The notes below the pieces were generated by a model that was not told the DNA's origin, searched no databases, and saw only the letters and a program-made list of their open reading frames with translations. Shown here in pieces: positions 1-11,999 of a DNA stretch of 64,000 bases. The stretch is from Aporrectodea caliginosa. Taxonomy: Eukaryota > Annelida > Clitellata > Crassiclitellata > Lumbricidae. Both the position numbers and the translations under genes were made by a program. Where the stretch lies: NCBI GenBank assembly GCA_020284085.1, contig JACEVL010000099.1, positions 1,901,229 to 1,965,228 of the forward strand, in the 5' to 3' direction. Numbering within the stretch: position 1 is the stretch's first letter; every line of letters starts with the position of its first letter.

Positions 1-477
1 CGTCGACTTCTCTCAAGATTTACTTCAATCGCTTCGAACTAACGTAGATAAACTTAGTGAGAAATATATCATCCAAGATAACTTTCTCTATTTGATATTT
101 AGTGTAGATGCATAGTGTGCTTTCTTTTGGCAGAAGATTTTGTATTAACCAGTTGTTTCAAAATTACGTTGAACTTCAATAAACATTTCTGATGAAAAGT
201 TATTTTTCTGTTAATTTACAGTCGATGATACGAAATGTAATGCAACGTATTGATTTCATTCCATAGAAATTCCTAATCCTCTATAATCAATCAATCAATC
301 AATTTTCGTTTATTAAAAATAAGAAACTTATAGGCCAATAAACATTACTAGATTACAAAAACCTCAATAATTTTTCACAAAGTGTGAAACGTTGGGACAA
401 GGTGTATGCTATTCAATGTCAAATACAATACAATACTATACAACTGCATTTTGCAAATTGTCCTCCTTACAAAGTGG

Positions 478-632
478 CTCAGAAGCACACACGACCATAC
501 GGCAGAACATCGATGGCGCTGAGCAATTGCGAGTGAAGGACTTGTTCAAGGTCCCTACACAGTAACTCCATTAGTGGAGTCTCGAACCCGTGCTCTCCAC
601 GTTATAGGTCGAACACTCTTAACACTGAATGG
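478..632 (-). mobile_element. tRNA-headed SINE copy
   Basis: Read on the minus strand it has a B-box-like GGTTCGAGACTCC preceded by an A-box-like stretch, followed by a body ending GAAGGACTTG... on the plus strand. The same body occurs at 1478-1596 and 61845-61998. Confidence 0.5.
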
Positions 633-740
633 AGCGATCGTCATGTGACGCGCAGATGCGGGTTCTAGCCTCCTCTGAGACGGTTACTGTGTGGAGACTT
701 TAGGAGTGGGTCCTTCACTCATGGTTGCTTAGCGCCATTG

Positions 741-892
741 ATTGGGGGCCCGATAGCGCATTGGATAACATCTGGCGTTGAGAGCGAGAGGTACCGAGTT
801 CGAGCCCCGTAGAGCGGATATATGCTTTGTAGGCTGCTATTATTCTGCGTTGTGTCAGTTTGAAATTAAACGAAGATTATTATTATTATTAT
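741..892 (+). mobile_element. tRNA-headed SINE with ATT tail
   Basis: A-box-like TAGCGCATTGGATAACATC and B-box-like GAGTTCGAGCCCC are spaced as in a tRNA. The element ends in an (ATT)n tail at about 875-892. Confidence 0.55.
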
Positions 893-1477
893 TGACGCTT
901 GGTCATTGGATAGTGATGTTAAGTGACCCTGATTCAGTTTGCAATCCGTAAGATAAGATCGACGTCAAGGGTCCTGGTAGACGTAAGATGTCGCTAAATA
1001 CTGGGAACAACTGCTAATTTAACCAATCGGTTAGCTTGTCCAAAAGTATTTAAGATATGGTTCAAGACACATAACATTAAGTCTTCAGCGACGATAGTCA
1101 TATGATATATCGCAACAGATGTTTAAATGAAGAAGACTTCCAAGCGAAGAACAACATCGAAAATAGCAGAAGATAAAATAGATCGTTGATTCTGGTTACA
1201 GTTTCTTCTAATACTCTAACATTTAAAAGTATGTGAAAAGCTGATATCATACGAACCCTGTTTCCCACAATAACAAAGCTCAGAAATGTGACCTTGACTT
1301 AAACTACAGATCAGATGAAGCGTAGTAGAGAACACAATGAATACTAACATGACAGCTTCCAACAATAAAGCAACATGTCATTACGGAAGTCATACCTGTA
1401 AAACTAATCGTTAATAAAATACAATAGCATGACTGCATTTGATATAATGCCTCCCTCTAATATAGAGCCACGTGATA

Positions 1478-1596
1478 CTCGGCCATACGACGGAGCATCG
1501 ATGTCACAAAGCATCTGCGAGTGAAGGACTTGCTCAAGGCCTCTGCACAGTGACCGGGTTACAGGCCGAGCACTTTAACCAATCGGCTACAGTGTG
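1478..1596 (-). mobile_element. SINE fragment, same family as 478-632
   Basis: It shares the CGGAGCATCGATG...GAAGGACTTGCTCAAGG body and the ACCAATCGGCTAC head with the other copies. It is partial. Confidence 0.45.
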
Positions 1597-1954
1597 AACC
1601 AAGGCTAAATTATGATACAAAAGAATAATTATTTTAAGCTCTGGAAAGAACTCTTCAGGGGACAGACCGACGCAACAGTCATCGTTCAAGGCAGAACCGA
1701 GGCATAGAAACGATGATTAAGAACTAAACTAGAGATATCGTAACAATGCCAGCAATGTAAATAAGACAAAGAGTCTGATGGGTCTACTACAAATGAAACA
1801 ATATCAATCAATTATTATTCATATTTTATAGATGAAGTTGCAATCAAATCCTTTACTGAACTGGCTTTGATTGCAAATTCTTAAGCTATAAACAAAGTTA
1901 CGCTTGAAATGTTCTTCAAGCGGGCATCGATCGATGGAAGAATTTTTACCCAAA

Positions 1955-2215
1955 CGGCGCTATATGAATTTTCGGATGAGAGTACATTAGATAAATTTGG
2001 ATAAAATGACTGTTTTAAAGTTCATGGTTTCTGCAGTAGATCAAAATCAGCATAGACGATTTGCTTTCCATGAGTTTCAAACGGAGCTATAATATTATGG
2101 ATTTTCAGATGAGAATATATAAATATAAATATTAGTTATGAATCAATCTGTTAGTTTATGGTTTCTGTACTAGATCAAAATCAGCATAGACGATTTGCTT
2201 TCCATGAGTGTCCGC
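1955..2215. repeat. Two tandem copies of the end of gene A's tail exon plus flank
   Basis: A unit of roughly 130 bp is present twice. On the minus strand the downstream copy (about 2020-2080) still reads THGKQIVYADFDLLQKP followed by TGA, against DLVQKP followed by TAA in the used exon. The flanking text (ATTTTCxGATGAGA on the plus strand) is also repeated. The extra copy has no acceptor that I can see, so it looks like a post-stop partial duplication rather than an exon in use. Confidence 0.65.
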
Positions 2216-2402
2216 GTCTTTGGTTGGAGGAAGAAGAGTTGCACGTGGCTGAACAGCTGCATATATTGCGCCTTGATTGGCATTTCCATTAGGTCCATTG
2301 TTTTTCATTTCGTCATAGCCCGTATCGATATCGCTTTCTTTAAGGTCATTGCGGACACTGGCATCACTAGACGATGTTGGTTCCGAATAAAGGTTTGATT
2401 TA
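2156..2402 (-). CDS. Gene A last exon: cytoplasmic tail with three tyrosine motifs
   Basis: The acceptor is a poly-T tract followed by AG, and the exon opens in phase 2 (AG+T gives Ser). It encodes a polar tail with TGYDEM, GAIYAAV and, at the very end, QIVYADFDLVQKP before a TAA stop. The last motif corresponds to IVYAELDL in genes D and F, with Phe in place of Leu at +3. Its final stretch is duplicated just downstream at about 2020-2080. Confidence 0.8.
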
Positions 2403-5400
2403 CTAAAAAAAAACAAAATCAAAGAGGTTTTCTAACTCATGCAATTCGTTGCTTGACGATTTGCCTAAACACTAAGAGTTTTCATTTATTTCATTTGTAA
2501 TTTACTGACTAGAATTATAGAGGACGGAACTGGCAGCAGATGACTTGCCACTTCACGGATGGTCACTCATCCAAGTACTAATGGGGTTCAGCAAGGCCTA
2601 ACTTAGCTGGGCATCCGGCGTTATATCCCAGAACCAAGTCTCCACACTCTAGTGATGTTTCATTATATGTATTTGGCTATCTATGTAGCACCTTCAGAAG
2701 CGATATTTAAGTGTATTTAATAAAACTTCTAACAATGGATACAGACCGGAAACAAGAAAAGTCTAAAACGTTCGTCAGCGCTCGTGATTAAGTTGGCACC
2801 CTGCGCTTAGCTATAGATTGGGTAGCGTTTTAGAAATGTGGAGCTTACGATTTCAACTGAAATGCCTGAAATAGCTAAAACAAGAATACTGGCTTTGCTG
2901 GAAGTAATCGGAAGCAGCACACTGGTTAGACCAATTAAAAACTCCATGACGTACCTTTTCTGCCTTCTCCTGATGAAAAGAACACTGAGTATAATGGCTA
3001 CGACCAGAATTGCTCCCATTCCAAGCCCAATACCAAGACCGAGGGCCAGCGGAAGCACTGTTAAATAAACATAAATTTAATGATCGATGATTCATAGTAT
3101 TATCGCCTTCTTAATAATAGCAGTCACTTAGCACTTAGTGTCTGTAGACACTTTATATGCTACAATCTAGCAAATACTTTTAAAATCATAGTTTTCAATA
3201 AACCTAGCCAACCGTCATTTTTGTATAATCCATTAACCGGTGGTTTTGATACGGGATCAAGTTTTACAACGAATCAAAAAACAATCTTAATCTGCGTTAA
3301 AATCTCTGGCTGGCGTTGGTGATATGCATTTTATAACTGGCTCGGCACTTCCACAAATAAACCGCGTTTTGGCTAGTCATCAGTTATGATTCATGTTGGA
3401 GATCAATTACCATTAGTATTTGGAACTGTAGTTGATGAAGTGGGAGAAGATGGTTTAGGTAGGACGGAATCTGTATTAGCTGACGGTGTATCCTTTGTAA
3501 CGGTTGAGCTTGTCGGAATTGTTGTCATAACAGTTGTCCGAATAGCTGTTAGGTTTGAAATACAAAATTTTCAAAGAATTCATATAAACATTGCAATTTA
3601 TTGAGAGGTTAGCAATGATAACCAAGAGCGCCAGTGAACGAGACAACGAGACAACAAAAGAGGCATTGAAATATTCAAATAACACGCGGCCTATTAGCAT
3701 TTCAGATGTTGAGAAATCGCTAGTAGATCTGAGTAAAAATTTACCTTGGCAAATAAATCGACATGGACAGTCGTAGTTGTACCACAACCAACTAGAGGAT
3801 CCGGTCATACGAAGACTGAGAAACTCCTTGTCGTTGGACGGTGATCCACCTTCCCAATTTGTATATTTAATCACATGACCTACATAAGATTAAAGCAAAT
3901 TGGGAAAAACCAATTAATGGAACAAACTGTGATAAGATTATGTTATGTTAGTGGTACTATAAAGAATGTAAGGGCACGAATTTAATTTTATGACTTGCGC
4001 ATCTAAAAAGATAGCTTGTCTACAGCATCCGGCAGAGATACCCAGAACCCAAGTTAGAACACAATTTATGTATCGAAAAACTAAACTCTCTTTTCACACG
4101 ACGTATGATCCAAAGTCGGTCAAGGTACCAACGACATCAGGTGGCAAAATTTTGAAAGCGTTATGGAATCATTTGAAAACTTTAACCTGATTCAACTAAT
4201 AATGAATATTTAATTTACGAAAATAATTTCGAATAGCATTCATCGAGATTTGAAGAACAATGAATTAAACGTAATTTTCCCAAAAATTTAATTGATCGAC
4301 GAAATTGGTTTTCCTCGTCAGCGCATTACATACACAGAATGTAACACATTACCTAGGTCTATGCAGGAGAAAATCTAAAGCCTACAGCTGCATTGGGTAT
4401 TTCCTGACAAACTTTACTTGTAATTTCTAAGCAATAATTGTAATTACCGGAGCCTTCCCATCTCCATTCAGCGCGTTGTATTCCAACCCAATATTCAGTC
4501 GCCGATGCGTTTGCGAGTAGTGAAGAGCCAAGCGCAGAATTGAAAGTGCTATCAGTAAGGGTTTCAAATGAAGCCAAGTCTCCTCCTCCTTCTAAGCATT
4601 CGTTCCTAGCTCTGTACCAGGTCAACGCATTTGTTTTTCTTTGGTAGCATCTGCCATTCAATGATAGACCACCTGCGCAGTCGTTGGCGTTGCCTGCATG
4701 AACCGACATGTAAATGCCATGTCTTACAAGGAACGCAAAGGTCAAAGACATCGTTGTAAAGTAGCATTTTGTCAAAGAGTTTAACTAATATATCCTAATA
4801 TATTGTCAATCAATAATTGCTAAAGAAATTGTTTGAAATACATTTATATTAAGATGTAATAAAATGCTAAATAGTTTCTTTGACAAGACACAGAGCTTGC
4901 CTAAATATTGTGACTTCGCATTTTCTACATTATCTAGGTCTATGCAGGCGTGATTTTCACTGGATCTTTAATGTAAACACATTTGAACTTGAAATTCATT
5001 CATTCATTTCGAACATTTGTATAGCGCCCCTTCAAGGAAACTACTCAGGGATGCTCCCGACTCCAGCACGGCAAAAAAAACAGTTTTAGGGTGAGAAACT
5101 GGGGCGCGGTGGTGTAGGGGTATGTTCGGTGCCTTGCAGCTGGAGGGTTGCGGGTTCAAATCCACCTCAAAGCCGCCGCGTAGGGACCCTGGGCAAGTCC
5201 TTCACTCGCAATTGCTCATGCGCTTCGGCGTGAAACTCCGATTCAGCGTCCGCGCAGTAGTCGGGAGCGCCTCTGAATAGGAATCTGGTAGGGGCGCTAT
5301 AATAAGTGTTCAAATACAATACAATACAAAAGAACATAGGAGAGAAGGCCCTAGGAAAGAGGAGAAGCTCCGGAGGGAGGCCATTCCAGGTCGAGGGACC

Positions 5401-8400
5401 CACCACCGCGAAAGTGCGGTTCTGCAAAAGGGACAAGCAGGAGACCCTGTTCAGATGAGTGGAGGGATTGGGAGCCCCTAGCACTAAGGACAGGGCAGCA
5501 TAGCTCGCGAAGATAGGCTGCAGGAGCGAGACCCAATATGCAGCGCCAGACTAGGGCATCTAGCCTATACGAAATCCGCTGCTCAGAGGGGAGCCAGTGG
5601 AGAACTTCGCGCATGTAACTAGAGACATGGCCAAATTTTGGTATGCGGCCGACAAGGCGGGCAGCAGAACGCAATATCCTTTCCAAGCACCCCAGTCGAA
5701 CAGCCGGGAGGCCAGCGTACAACGAGCAACAATAGTCAAGCCTGGTTGTGACGAAGGCATGGATAAGAGTGGAGGTAGCAGAAGCAGTGAGTGAGCGGGC
5801 AACAGTGCCCAATGCCCATATCTCGGAATCGAAACGACATTTTGAGCTGAAGATAGTTGTTTTGACCTAGAAATTCGTATACGAGAATTTGATTTTGCTA
5901 CAGTCTTGCATTCGCGAGTATTTATTGGGACAGACAAAGTATAATTATTATAGCCTAGTTATGTATATATTATGCACATATAGGCTACAATGTCATACAT
6001 ATCGAAGGACAAACTTTCGTAAATATAATTTACAATGTGAGCTTTATTCAGATTTAAGAAAATATAAAAGCCTATTGAAAACTGATAATAACGAATAACG
6101 ATTGTTTAAATAAGTACTTACAAAACATAATGAGACTATTAGCCATTTATTGGCCAGTGCACAGCGAGCTTAACTTTATGAACTACTTAACAGTTGTGCC
6201 TTTTTCTATCGTTTTCTTTATTCTGCCAACTTTGAGTAATAATTTTCAAAGATGCTCAATTTTATGACTTAGTTAGGCCTATCAATGGTGACTGACATTA
6301 GAGTAACCTAGTTCGCCTATTTATAATAGTTTAATTATGAACTAAGAACTAAGAACTCTGACCTGGCTTTTCGCAAATGAAAGGTCTTCCGTTGTTGTGT
6401 GTACTGGCATAGATTTTATTATCGGTCGTCTTAAGGAATCCATAGTAGAAACGCTGACTAGGATCCCGTTGGTCTTGAATATTAACACCTGCTGTGTCAT
6501 GAAACCAACAGAAGTAATACATTGAAGGTATACTTTAACTTATTAACTTATCACCAATTGGGATTCGGCTGGTTCCATTCTACGGAGACACTTATTATGC
6601 ACCTACTCACTGATGTGTTTGAGGCCTTTGACCGCAGCCATATTACACTTCTTGATCTTTACGATGTCAGCGCTCCTTTTGACACTGCAGGTCACTATTA
6701 TTCTGCAGCGCTTGGAGATCTCAGAGTTCCAAGCGCTGCAGAATCGTACCTACTGATTAGATTGATATGTTCTTTCCAAACAATTCGCTCACAGGCAGTT
6801 AATTATTGGCCACAAATTCTGCCTGGTCCCATACTACACTGTGTCCGGGAAAAAAGGGACCCTTTCTGGTATCATAAAAATAAACTAGTAAATACTCATC
6901 GATTTTTAAAATTCCAAAACCGTTTTAATCCTGACATAATTAGCTAACATTGGCTAAAATAAAAAAGTTCCTGTCATCTAATAATGACGTCATAATGACG
7001 TCATTTTCATAAAAAATGCATGTGTTAAGAACGGCACAAAAAATTTCTAACACTTTCATTATTATTTTTAAATGTCATTTTATCAATTATAAATCTTAGT
7101 TTAATTTGATTTTTATATTTGAATAATATCAGACTACAAGGTGTGTTCAAAGTGTCTGCCTTCGGCCGCAGCACGAACTTCAAGTCGCGCGCACCATTTG
7201 CCAATTGCAGCATCTGTAGCTGATCAAATTCCTCCCAGGCATTAACGATTCGCTCACAAGGTCCTTCACTGTCTCTGCTCTTTGTCCTGTAAACCTTCTC
7301 TTGCATTAGTCTCCGTGTCTTGTAATCAACCGGATTTAAGTTCGGGCTGTTTGGCGGTCAAAGATTAGGAGGTATAAGATTAGGAGGTATAAAATCCAGA
7401 GCCTCCTTTGTCGGCAGTTCAACAGTTTCAAGAGCTCGGTGAGCTGGAGCGCCATCTTGAAATGTGTAATAATACGAATAATCCCGGATATCAGGGAATA
7501 ATTTTTCCGACAGCAAACAATCCCAGTAATAAGCTCCATTTAGTTTCGCACCTGGTTATGTGAAATGGATTTACTTTTTTACCAAGAAATAATGCACCAA
7601 TTTCTTGTCATTCTGAACACTTGAATTTTGATAGAAATGACGTCATTATGACGTCATCATTCTATAACATGAACTTGTATATGTCAACAAGTGTTAGCTA
7701 ATTATGCCAGGATTAAAAAGGTTTTGGAATTTAAAAAATCGATTAATATTTACTAGTTTATTTTCATATTACCATAAGAGGTCCCTTTTTTCCAGACACA
7801 GTGTATTTGTTCTTTCCCAGGGTTTTGTCTCAATCCCTTCTTTATATTCTTTATACCGCTGGTCGTGGTAGTATCCTCCACGAAAACGGGGTTGTCTTGC
7901 ATCAGTATGCTGACAAAACCCAGGCTAATGTCCATGGCCCTGCAGCTGCTGTCCTGTTGATCAGATTTTGCATGCGTCGGAGACTTTATCTGCTTGGATG
8001 TCTACAACCGTCTTCGGTGGTCTAATCTCTACAATTAGTTTTCTTGCCCTTCGCCGATCTTAAAACCAGGTGTCACATTCTCCACCTCTGTGCGAGATTT
8101 GATCAAGAGCTAACGCTTCGCAATTATCAAGCAATAGCTGTAGATCTTGCTATTATCACCTTCGTCAGATTCGAACTGTGCGACGATTGCTTACCATTAA
8201 GCAGCCTCTGTACTGAACCAAGCCTTGTTCTCCTCTAGAATCGACTCTGGGAATCAGGCACGTAGCCAGACTCAAATTCAAGAGGAGGCAACTTCACTGA
8301 CAGACCATTGCAAAATCTTGGTCATTGGGTCATGGGTCAATTGAAGTTCCAGTATATAAAAAGCAAGAGGAGGCAACTGCCTTCTCGTGCCTCAATGTAG

Positions 8401-11400
8401 CTACGCCTATGTTGGCAATGCTATTTTCTCTGGATTGGGATCCTGTTTTAATTTAGAAATTGCATTCTGTCCTAAATCCGCAAGTGCTTCAAGTCTATTT
8501 TGTTTGATCTTGGGGCCTGCTTGGCCGGGAGCGCTGCTGACGAGTTTTTCTTGAAATTGTGTTTTATAAGTTTTTATTTATGTTATGCTAACAAATTAAG
8601 GAATTAATTTTAGCGTCTAGCGCATTTTGCGTAGATCTAGAAAGAACTCACTGACAAACCATGATATTTGCAACCGATATGGCGTCCCACAAGGATCCGT
8701 GCTCGACCCGACCCTATACGTTCTCTATGCTGCCAATTTCCTCCACTTTTCATTAGGCATCTGGCTATGGATCACCTGCATGCCGATGTCGTCAAGCCTT
8801 TTGTGCATTGGATCTGTTGACTCTCTATCTCACGGTCTCCAGCTCTGGGTGTTTGCTAGTCGACTCTGCCTTAGCTGCTCTAAGACTTAGATGAACTAGT
8901 TTGGTACTAAACAACAGCTCCTCAAACTTGATCTTCCATTACTTTCTACAAAGTACCATGCATTTATTTTCTCGTCCAGCGTCCGTGATTTGAGTGTCAT
9001 CCTGCACAGCAATTTAAAGTTATCTGAACGTCTTTTGAACCTAACGCGCTCTTACTACTAACATTTGAGGCGTCAGCATGCTATCAGAAGATCTGTCTCC
9101 TCCTTTGTTTAATGGCCGTAGTTCATGCTTTCATCTGCTGTCGCATTGATTACTGTAATTCGTTTCTAGCAACTATCCTCTCTTCAGTCGGTCCTGAACT
9201 CGGCAGCTAGGCTCATTGCCCGCTTTCCTCGCTTCTTTCATAGGTTAACTTAAATGACTGAAGTAGTGCATTGGTTTCCCGTTGCTTCTCGGATCCGGTA
9301 CAAGATAGGATAAGGACTGCTATGGCCCAACATCACGAATTTCATTTTGTAGGTCCCTCGTCTTAGAATGACCCTCCCACTCTTTACGCTCTAAGAGTTT
9401 GGCTGAGGTGTCTTCCTCGTCTACCCGCTGCTTGAAGACTTTTACTCCCTCGGGGCTGTCACGCTAAGAGTGCCTCTGAATAGCCAATACTGTAAGAGCG
9501 CTTCACAAATATTCAAATACAGTACAACAAATAAGTACAATTTGTAAAGGGGTATACAATACATACGTAATCATAGCACTTTACATGTAAAGATGGCATT
9601 CCATCTCAAACTCTCCAAATTGAATACACGGGTGGAATAAAGCACTAAGTACAAAAAAGTCATATCGAGTAAAATCGATATGAAATTTGTTTTTCCAAAT
9701 TATGTTTTCCATTGATCATTAGAACCAATATGATGTGTTAGTACGTTGCAGTATGCTATTTGACCATGAATTTCGTTATTTTGTCAATTAGTATTCACAA
9801 CATGAAACCGTTAAGGGATTTATTGTTTACTTACCCGCCTGCATGCTTGCCTATTATGGTTGGTGTGAAATAGCACAAGTCCTGAGTTTTCAATAATATC
9901 ATTAATATAAGGATGTTATAAAGCATTCTGACATTTTTCCCAGAAGAAATACTATTTTCTACTGCATTATTACTTGAATAGAAACTATATTTTACAAGTA
10001 TTATCCTAACCGCATTCTTCCTTCGCTTCCTCGTGTTTTCCGACCATAAGTCCTCGTGTTTTGTCAGAATCTTGCCTTTTTCCTTAGCACGACTTGCACT
10101 CTGCCTTTCAAATTCCGAATCAATATCATAGTATTCCGTTTCATCACTAGACTGTGACGAATAATAAGTAATATTAACTTCTGAAGGCAATGAATTAGCG
10201 TCCTCTGCGCGAGCGTCCATATTTGTTTACGTGTGACTGATAGGGTGCTGCCATACGGCGAATGAAACGTTACTATTTACTGGAATTAATGATCATTAGT
10301 GCTTTCTTCCATAGATGAGAGACCAATATACAGGAAACACGCGAAAAGCGTATAAAAGAAATAATGGCACTTAGTGCTTTATTCCACCCGTGTATTCAAT
10401 TGCATTGTTACTTGCTTACCGACCCAGATAGCAGAGATTGCATGGACAGTTGGACAGTGGACACCGATAGTCAAGAATTTCTCGGACGGTCACACAGTCA
10501 TAATTCATATAGTAACCGAGTCTGCTTTGCTTAACTAAACAAGTTAACAGCATCTGTGAATGCCAATCCTACGCGGCATAATTACATTTGGAAGAATCGT
10601 CCAAAAGCGACGGAATTGAAAGAGACAGACAGATAATAGCAAACTAGCTAATTAAAACGTTTCTTTTGTGTTTCCTCGTTGATAGCCATGTACTAATATA
10701 ACAATTGCAATATGAACTTTTATCTTGGTAGTCAATAAAACGCTCAAGGATATAATTTACCTATGATTTGTTGTCCATTGACCCAGATCCATGTGCCAGG
10801 CAATGTGGTGTAAAGCTTTCCATTCAGTATAATGAGATCCCGGTCAGCCATCAGTGTATTGCTGATTACACTGCTAATAAACTGTTCGATGTAGTTCTGT
10901 ACTTCTTTGTTGGGTATTTCAGCCAAAGTATATCCATTGGATCCGCACCAATCTTGAGCATTCGTCAAAGGAGTTTTGCCTCGACTGTTGTCTGCACTGA
11001 CGTTCGATAGGATGAAAGTATAATAGCTGCCGTAAGTCTGATTGTAATATGCAGACACTCGACCAACAACCAGCAGACAACCTGCGAATAGAAGTAACCA
11101 ATACTTCTCAAATGGATATTAGTTACGAAAAACCGAGTTTGAGCAACCGTGCTAAAGTTGAGCACGAAAGACCATTTTCCTTGGTCCATGTCACATGTCA
11201 CATAATAAACGCCTAATACCAACTACCTAAGTTATTTAGGTGTAACTCAACCAGTGGGATGAATATAAGCAGTTCTCGTGAATAAGCCGGTGCCCTGTAT
11301 TTAGCTTTCGAGAGGCGCTTTAGAAGTTTGGAATTTACCATTACGACGATTACGAAGTGTAGGTGTTCACTGACGGTAAACATTGATAGCATGCCACCTA

Positions 11401-11565
11401 GCCCGATGTCTCTGCCAACAAGGATCCAAGTAGACAAAATTTAAAATGTTATTCCATCGACATGTACATGTATGATAACACATGATATGGAGACAATTGC
11501 ATGCATGACATAAAATGAATTCACTTACCAATAACAACATATGCCAGGATATTGCTACAATCCAT
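2156..11565 (-). CDS. Gene A: two-CTLD single-pass receptor with ITIM-like tail (8 exons)
   Basis: Exons on the minus strand: 11529-11565, 10761-11081, 6363-6488, 4448-4693, 3745-3879, 3411-3545, 2955-3057, 2156-2402. The total is 1350 nt, exactly 449 codons plus stop, with GT-AG borders throughout. In order: start and signal peptide (MDCSNILAYVVIG then CLLVVGRVSA); CTLD1 to about residue 161 (WC near its start, WIWVNGQQ, closing RPFICEKPG); CTLD2 to about 288 (GRCYQRKT, GGGDLASFE, TEYWVGIQ, IKYTNWEGG, CRFICQG); a Ser/Thr/Pro stalk to 333; a Gly-rich transmembrane helix followed by RRRQKS; and an 80-residue tail with TGYDEM, GAIYAAV and QIVYADF. CTLDs fold as lectin or protein-binding modules. 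The tail tyrosines resemble ITIMs but miss the full consensus (Ala at -2 in one, Phe at +3 in the other). The third intron carries a tRNA-headed SINE and a LINE fragment, and the second carries LINEs, a mariner and a TIR element. Ligand and signalling are inferred. The start is supported by the same 12-codon exon in the paralogues. Confidence 0.85.
5100..5330 (+). mobile_element. tRNA-headed SINE with LINE-type 3' end
   Basis: The head reads TGGTGTAGGGGTATG (A box) and GGGTTCAAATCC (B box). The tail GGAGCGCCTCTGAATAGG...GGGGCGCTATAATAAG followed by CAAATACAATACAATACAA is the same 3' end carried by the local LINEs, a typical SINE/LINE partnership. Confidence 0.6.
5335..5835 (-). mobile_element. 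LINE 3' ORF fragment
   Basis: The minus strand encodes a truncated C-terminal stretch of a non-LTR reverse transcriptase ORF (HAFVTTRLDYCCSLYAGLP, VLHWLPSEQRISYRL, ILGLAPAAYL), a common CR1/Jockey-like C-terminal signature. It is 5'-truncated and sits in a gene A intron. Confidence 0.7.
6525..6836 (+). mobile_element. LINE reverse-transcriptase fragment, left of nested mariner
   Basis: It encodes a decayed RT segment (HSTETLIMHLLTDVFEAFD, LYDVSAPFDTAGH), an older copy of the local LINE. It continues at 7804 after the mariner insertion. Confidence 0.65.
6837..7803 (-). mobile_element. Tc1/mariner-type transposon relic
   Basis: Terminal inverted repeats begin CACTGTGTCC(G/A)GGAAAAAAGG and extend for about 110 bp at both ends, flanked by TA on each side. 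The minus strand keeps transposase fragments FQDGAPAHRA (about 7437-7465) and PPNSPNLNPVDY (about 7322-7358), interrupted by a stop. Paired TGACGTCAT palindromes lie inside each arm. It is inactive. Confidence 0.85.
7804..8250 (+). mobile_element. LINE fragment, right of nested mariner
   Basis: The RT text resumes (LVVSFP-type stretch, GSILHENGVVLHQYADKTQANVHGPAAAVLL). YADK stands where the catalytic YADD is expected. Several stops and frameshifts follow. Confidence 0.6.
8630..9531 (+). mobile_element. LINE fragment with 3' end
   Basis: It encodes YGVPQGSVLDPTLYVLY (RT motif B region), then decayed C-terminal text, and ends AGTGCCTCTGAATAGCC...AAGAGCGCTTCACAAATATTC, the local LINE 3' terminus. 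Confidence 0.65.
9620..10399. mobile_element. 780-bp TIR element in gene A intron 2
   Basis: Its ends are inverted copies of about 34 bp: TTGAATACACGGGTGGAATAAAGCACTAAGT(A/G)C at left and the reverse complement at right. Target duplication is unclear. It contains one minus-strand open frame (9831-10220). Confidence 0.65.
9831..10220 (-). CDS. Hypothetical acidic/basic ORF inside the TIR element
   Basis: Its product starts MDARAEDANSLPSEVNITYY, has a Ser/Asp/Glu/Tyr-rich stretch (SSDETEYYDIDSEFE) and then a Lys/Arg-rich one (SENTRKRRKNA). I recognise no family. It could be the first exon of the element's own protein or a chance ORF. Confidence 0.25.
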   Translation of the reverse strand: MDARAEDANSLPSEVNITYYSSQSSDETEYYDIDSEFERQSASRAKEKGKILTKHEDLWSENTRKRRKNAVRIILVKYSFYSSNNAVENSISSGKNVRMLYNILILMILLKTQDLCYFTPTIIGKHAGG

Positions 11566-11599
11566 ATTTCAAGTTGAGAAATGCTTGACTATTAATATT

Positions 11600-11750
11600 A
11601 ACTGTGACATTATAACATCAAGGAAGTAAGTCTTAGTTAATCATCGCTACGAAAATGGTCATGCTCCGATGAGCAACGCTTTGGATTGGTTATTTATAGG
11701 AATAGGGGTTTAACTGCCGTCATTTCAGCTGGTAGTTATAAATAGCTTCA
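11600..11750 (-). promoter_or_regulatory. Gene A upstream region
   Basis: It lies just 5' of the start exon. It contains AAGGAAGTAA (11620-11629, an ETS-type core) and GTCATGCTCC (11658-11667), both shared with the upstream regions of B, C and/or the orphan exon. A TATA-like CTATTTATAA (coding strand) sits at about 11735-11746. The transcription start is not determinable here. Confidence 0.45.
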
Positions 11751-11999
11751 TTCGTAGTTCCTCTGACACGTCTCAATCAGGGCCTTGGTATTTGCTGCAA
11801 TAGCCTTGTGGGCCTAAGAAATCTGAATAACAACTTTGGACAAACTGTTTAATGTATATTTACATTGTGCACACAGAGGCAGAATTTAGTACCTGCTTCG
11901 GCTGGGAAGTCAAACACAAGTCTTGACATGCAATTGGACTTAGCTATTCGGCTGACGATCAATCTGTGTTGTATGTTGCAAAAAAACGAACTTGTGAAA

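Noticed and set aside
5102..5172. tRNA gene
   Set aside because: A and B boxes are present but no cloverleaf is complete, and the LINE-type tail marks it as a SINE. The same holds for 748-815.
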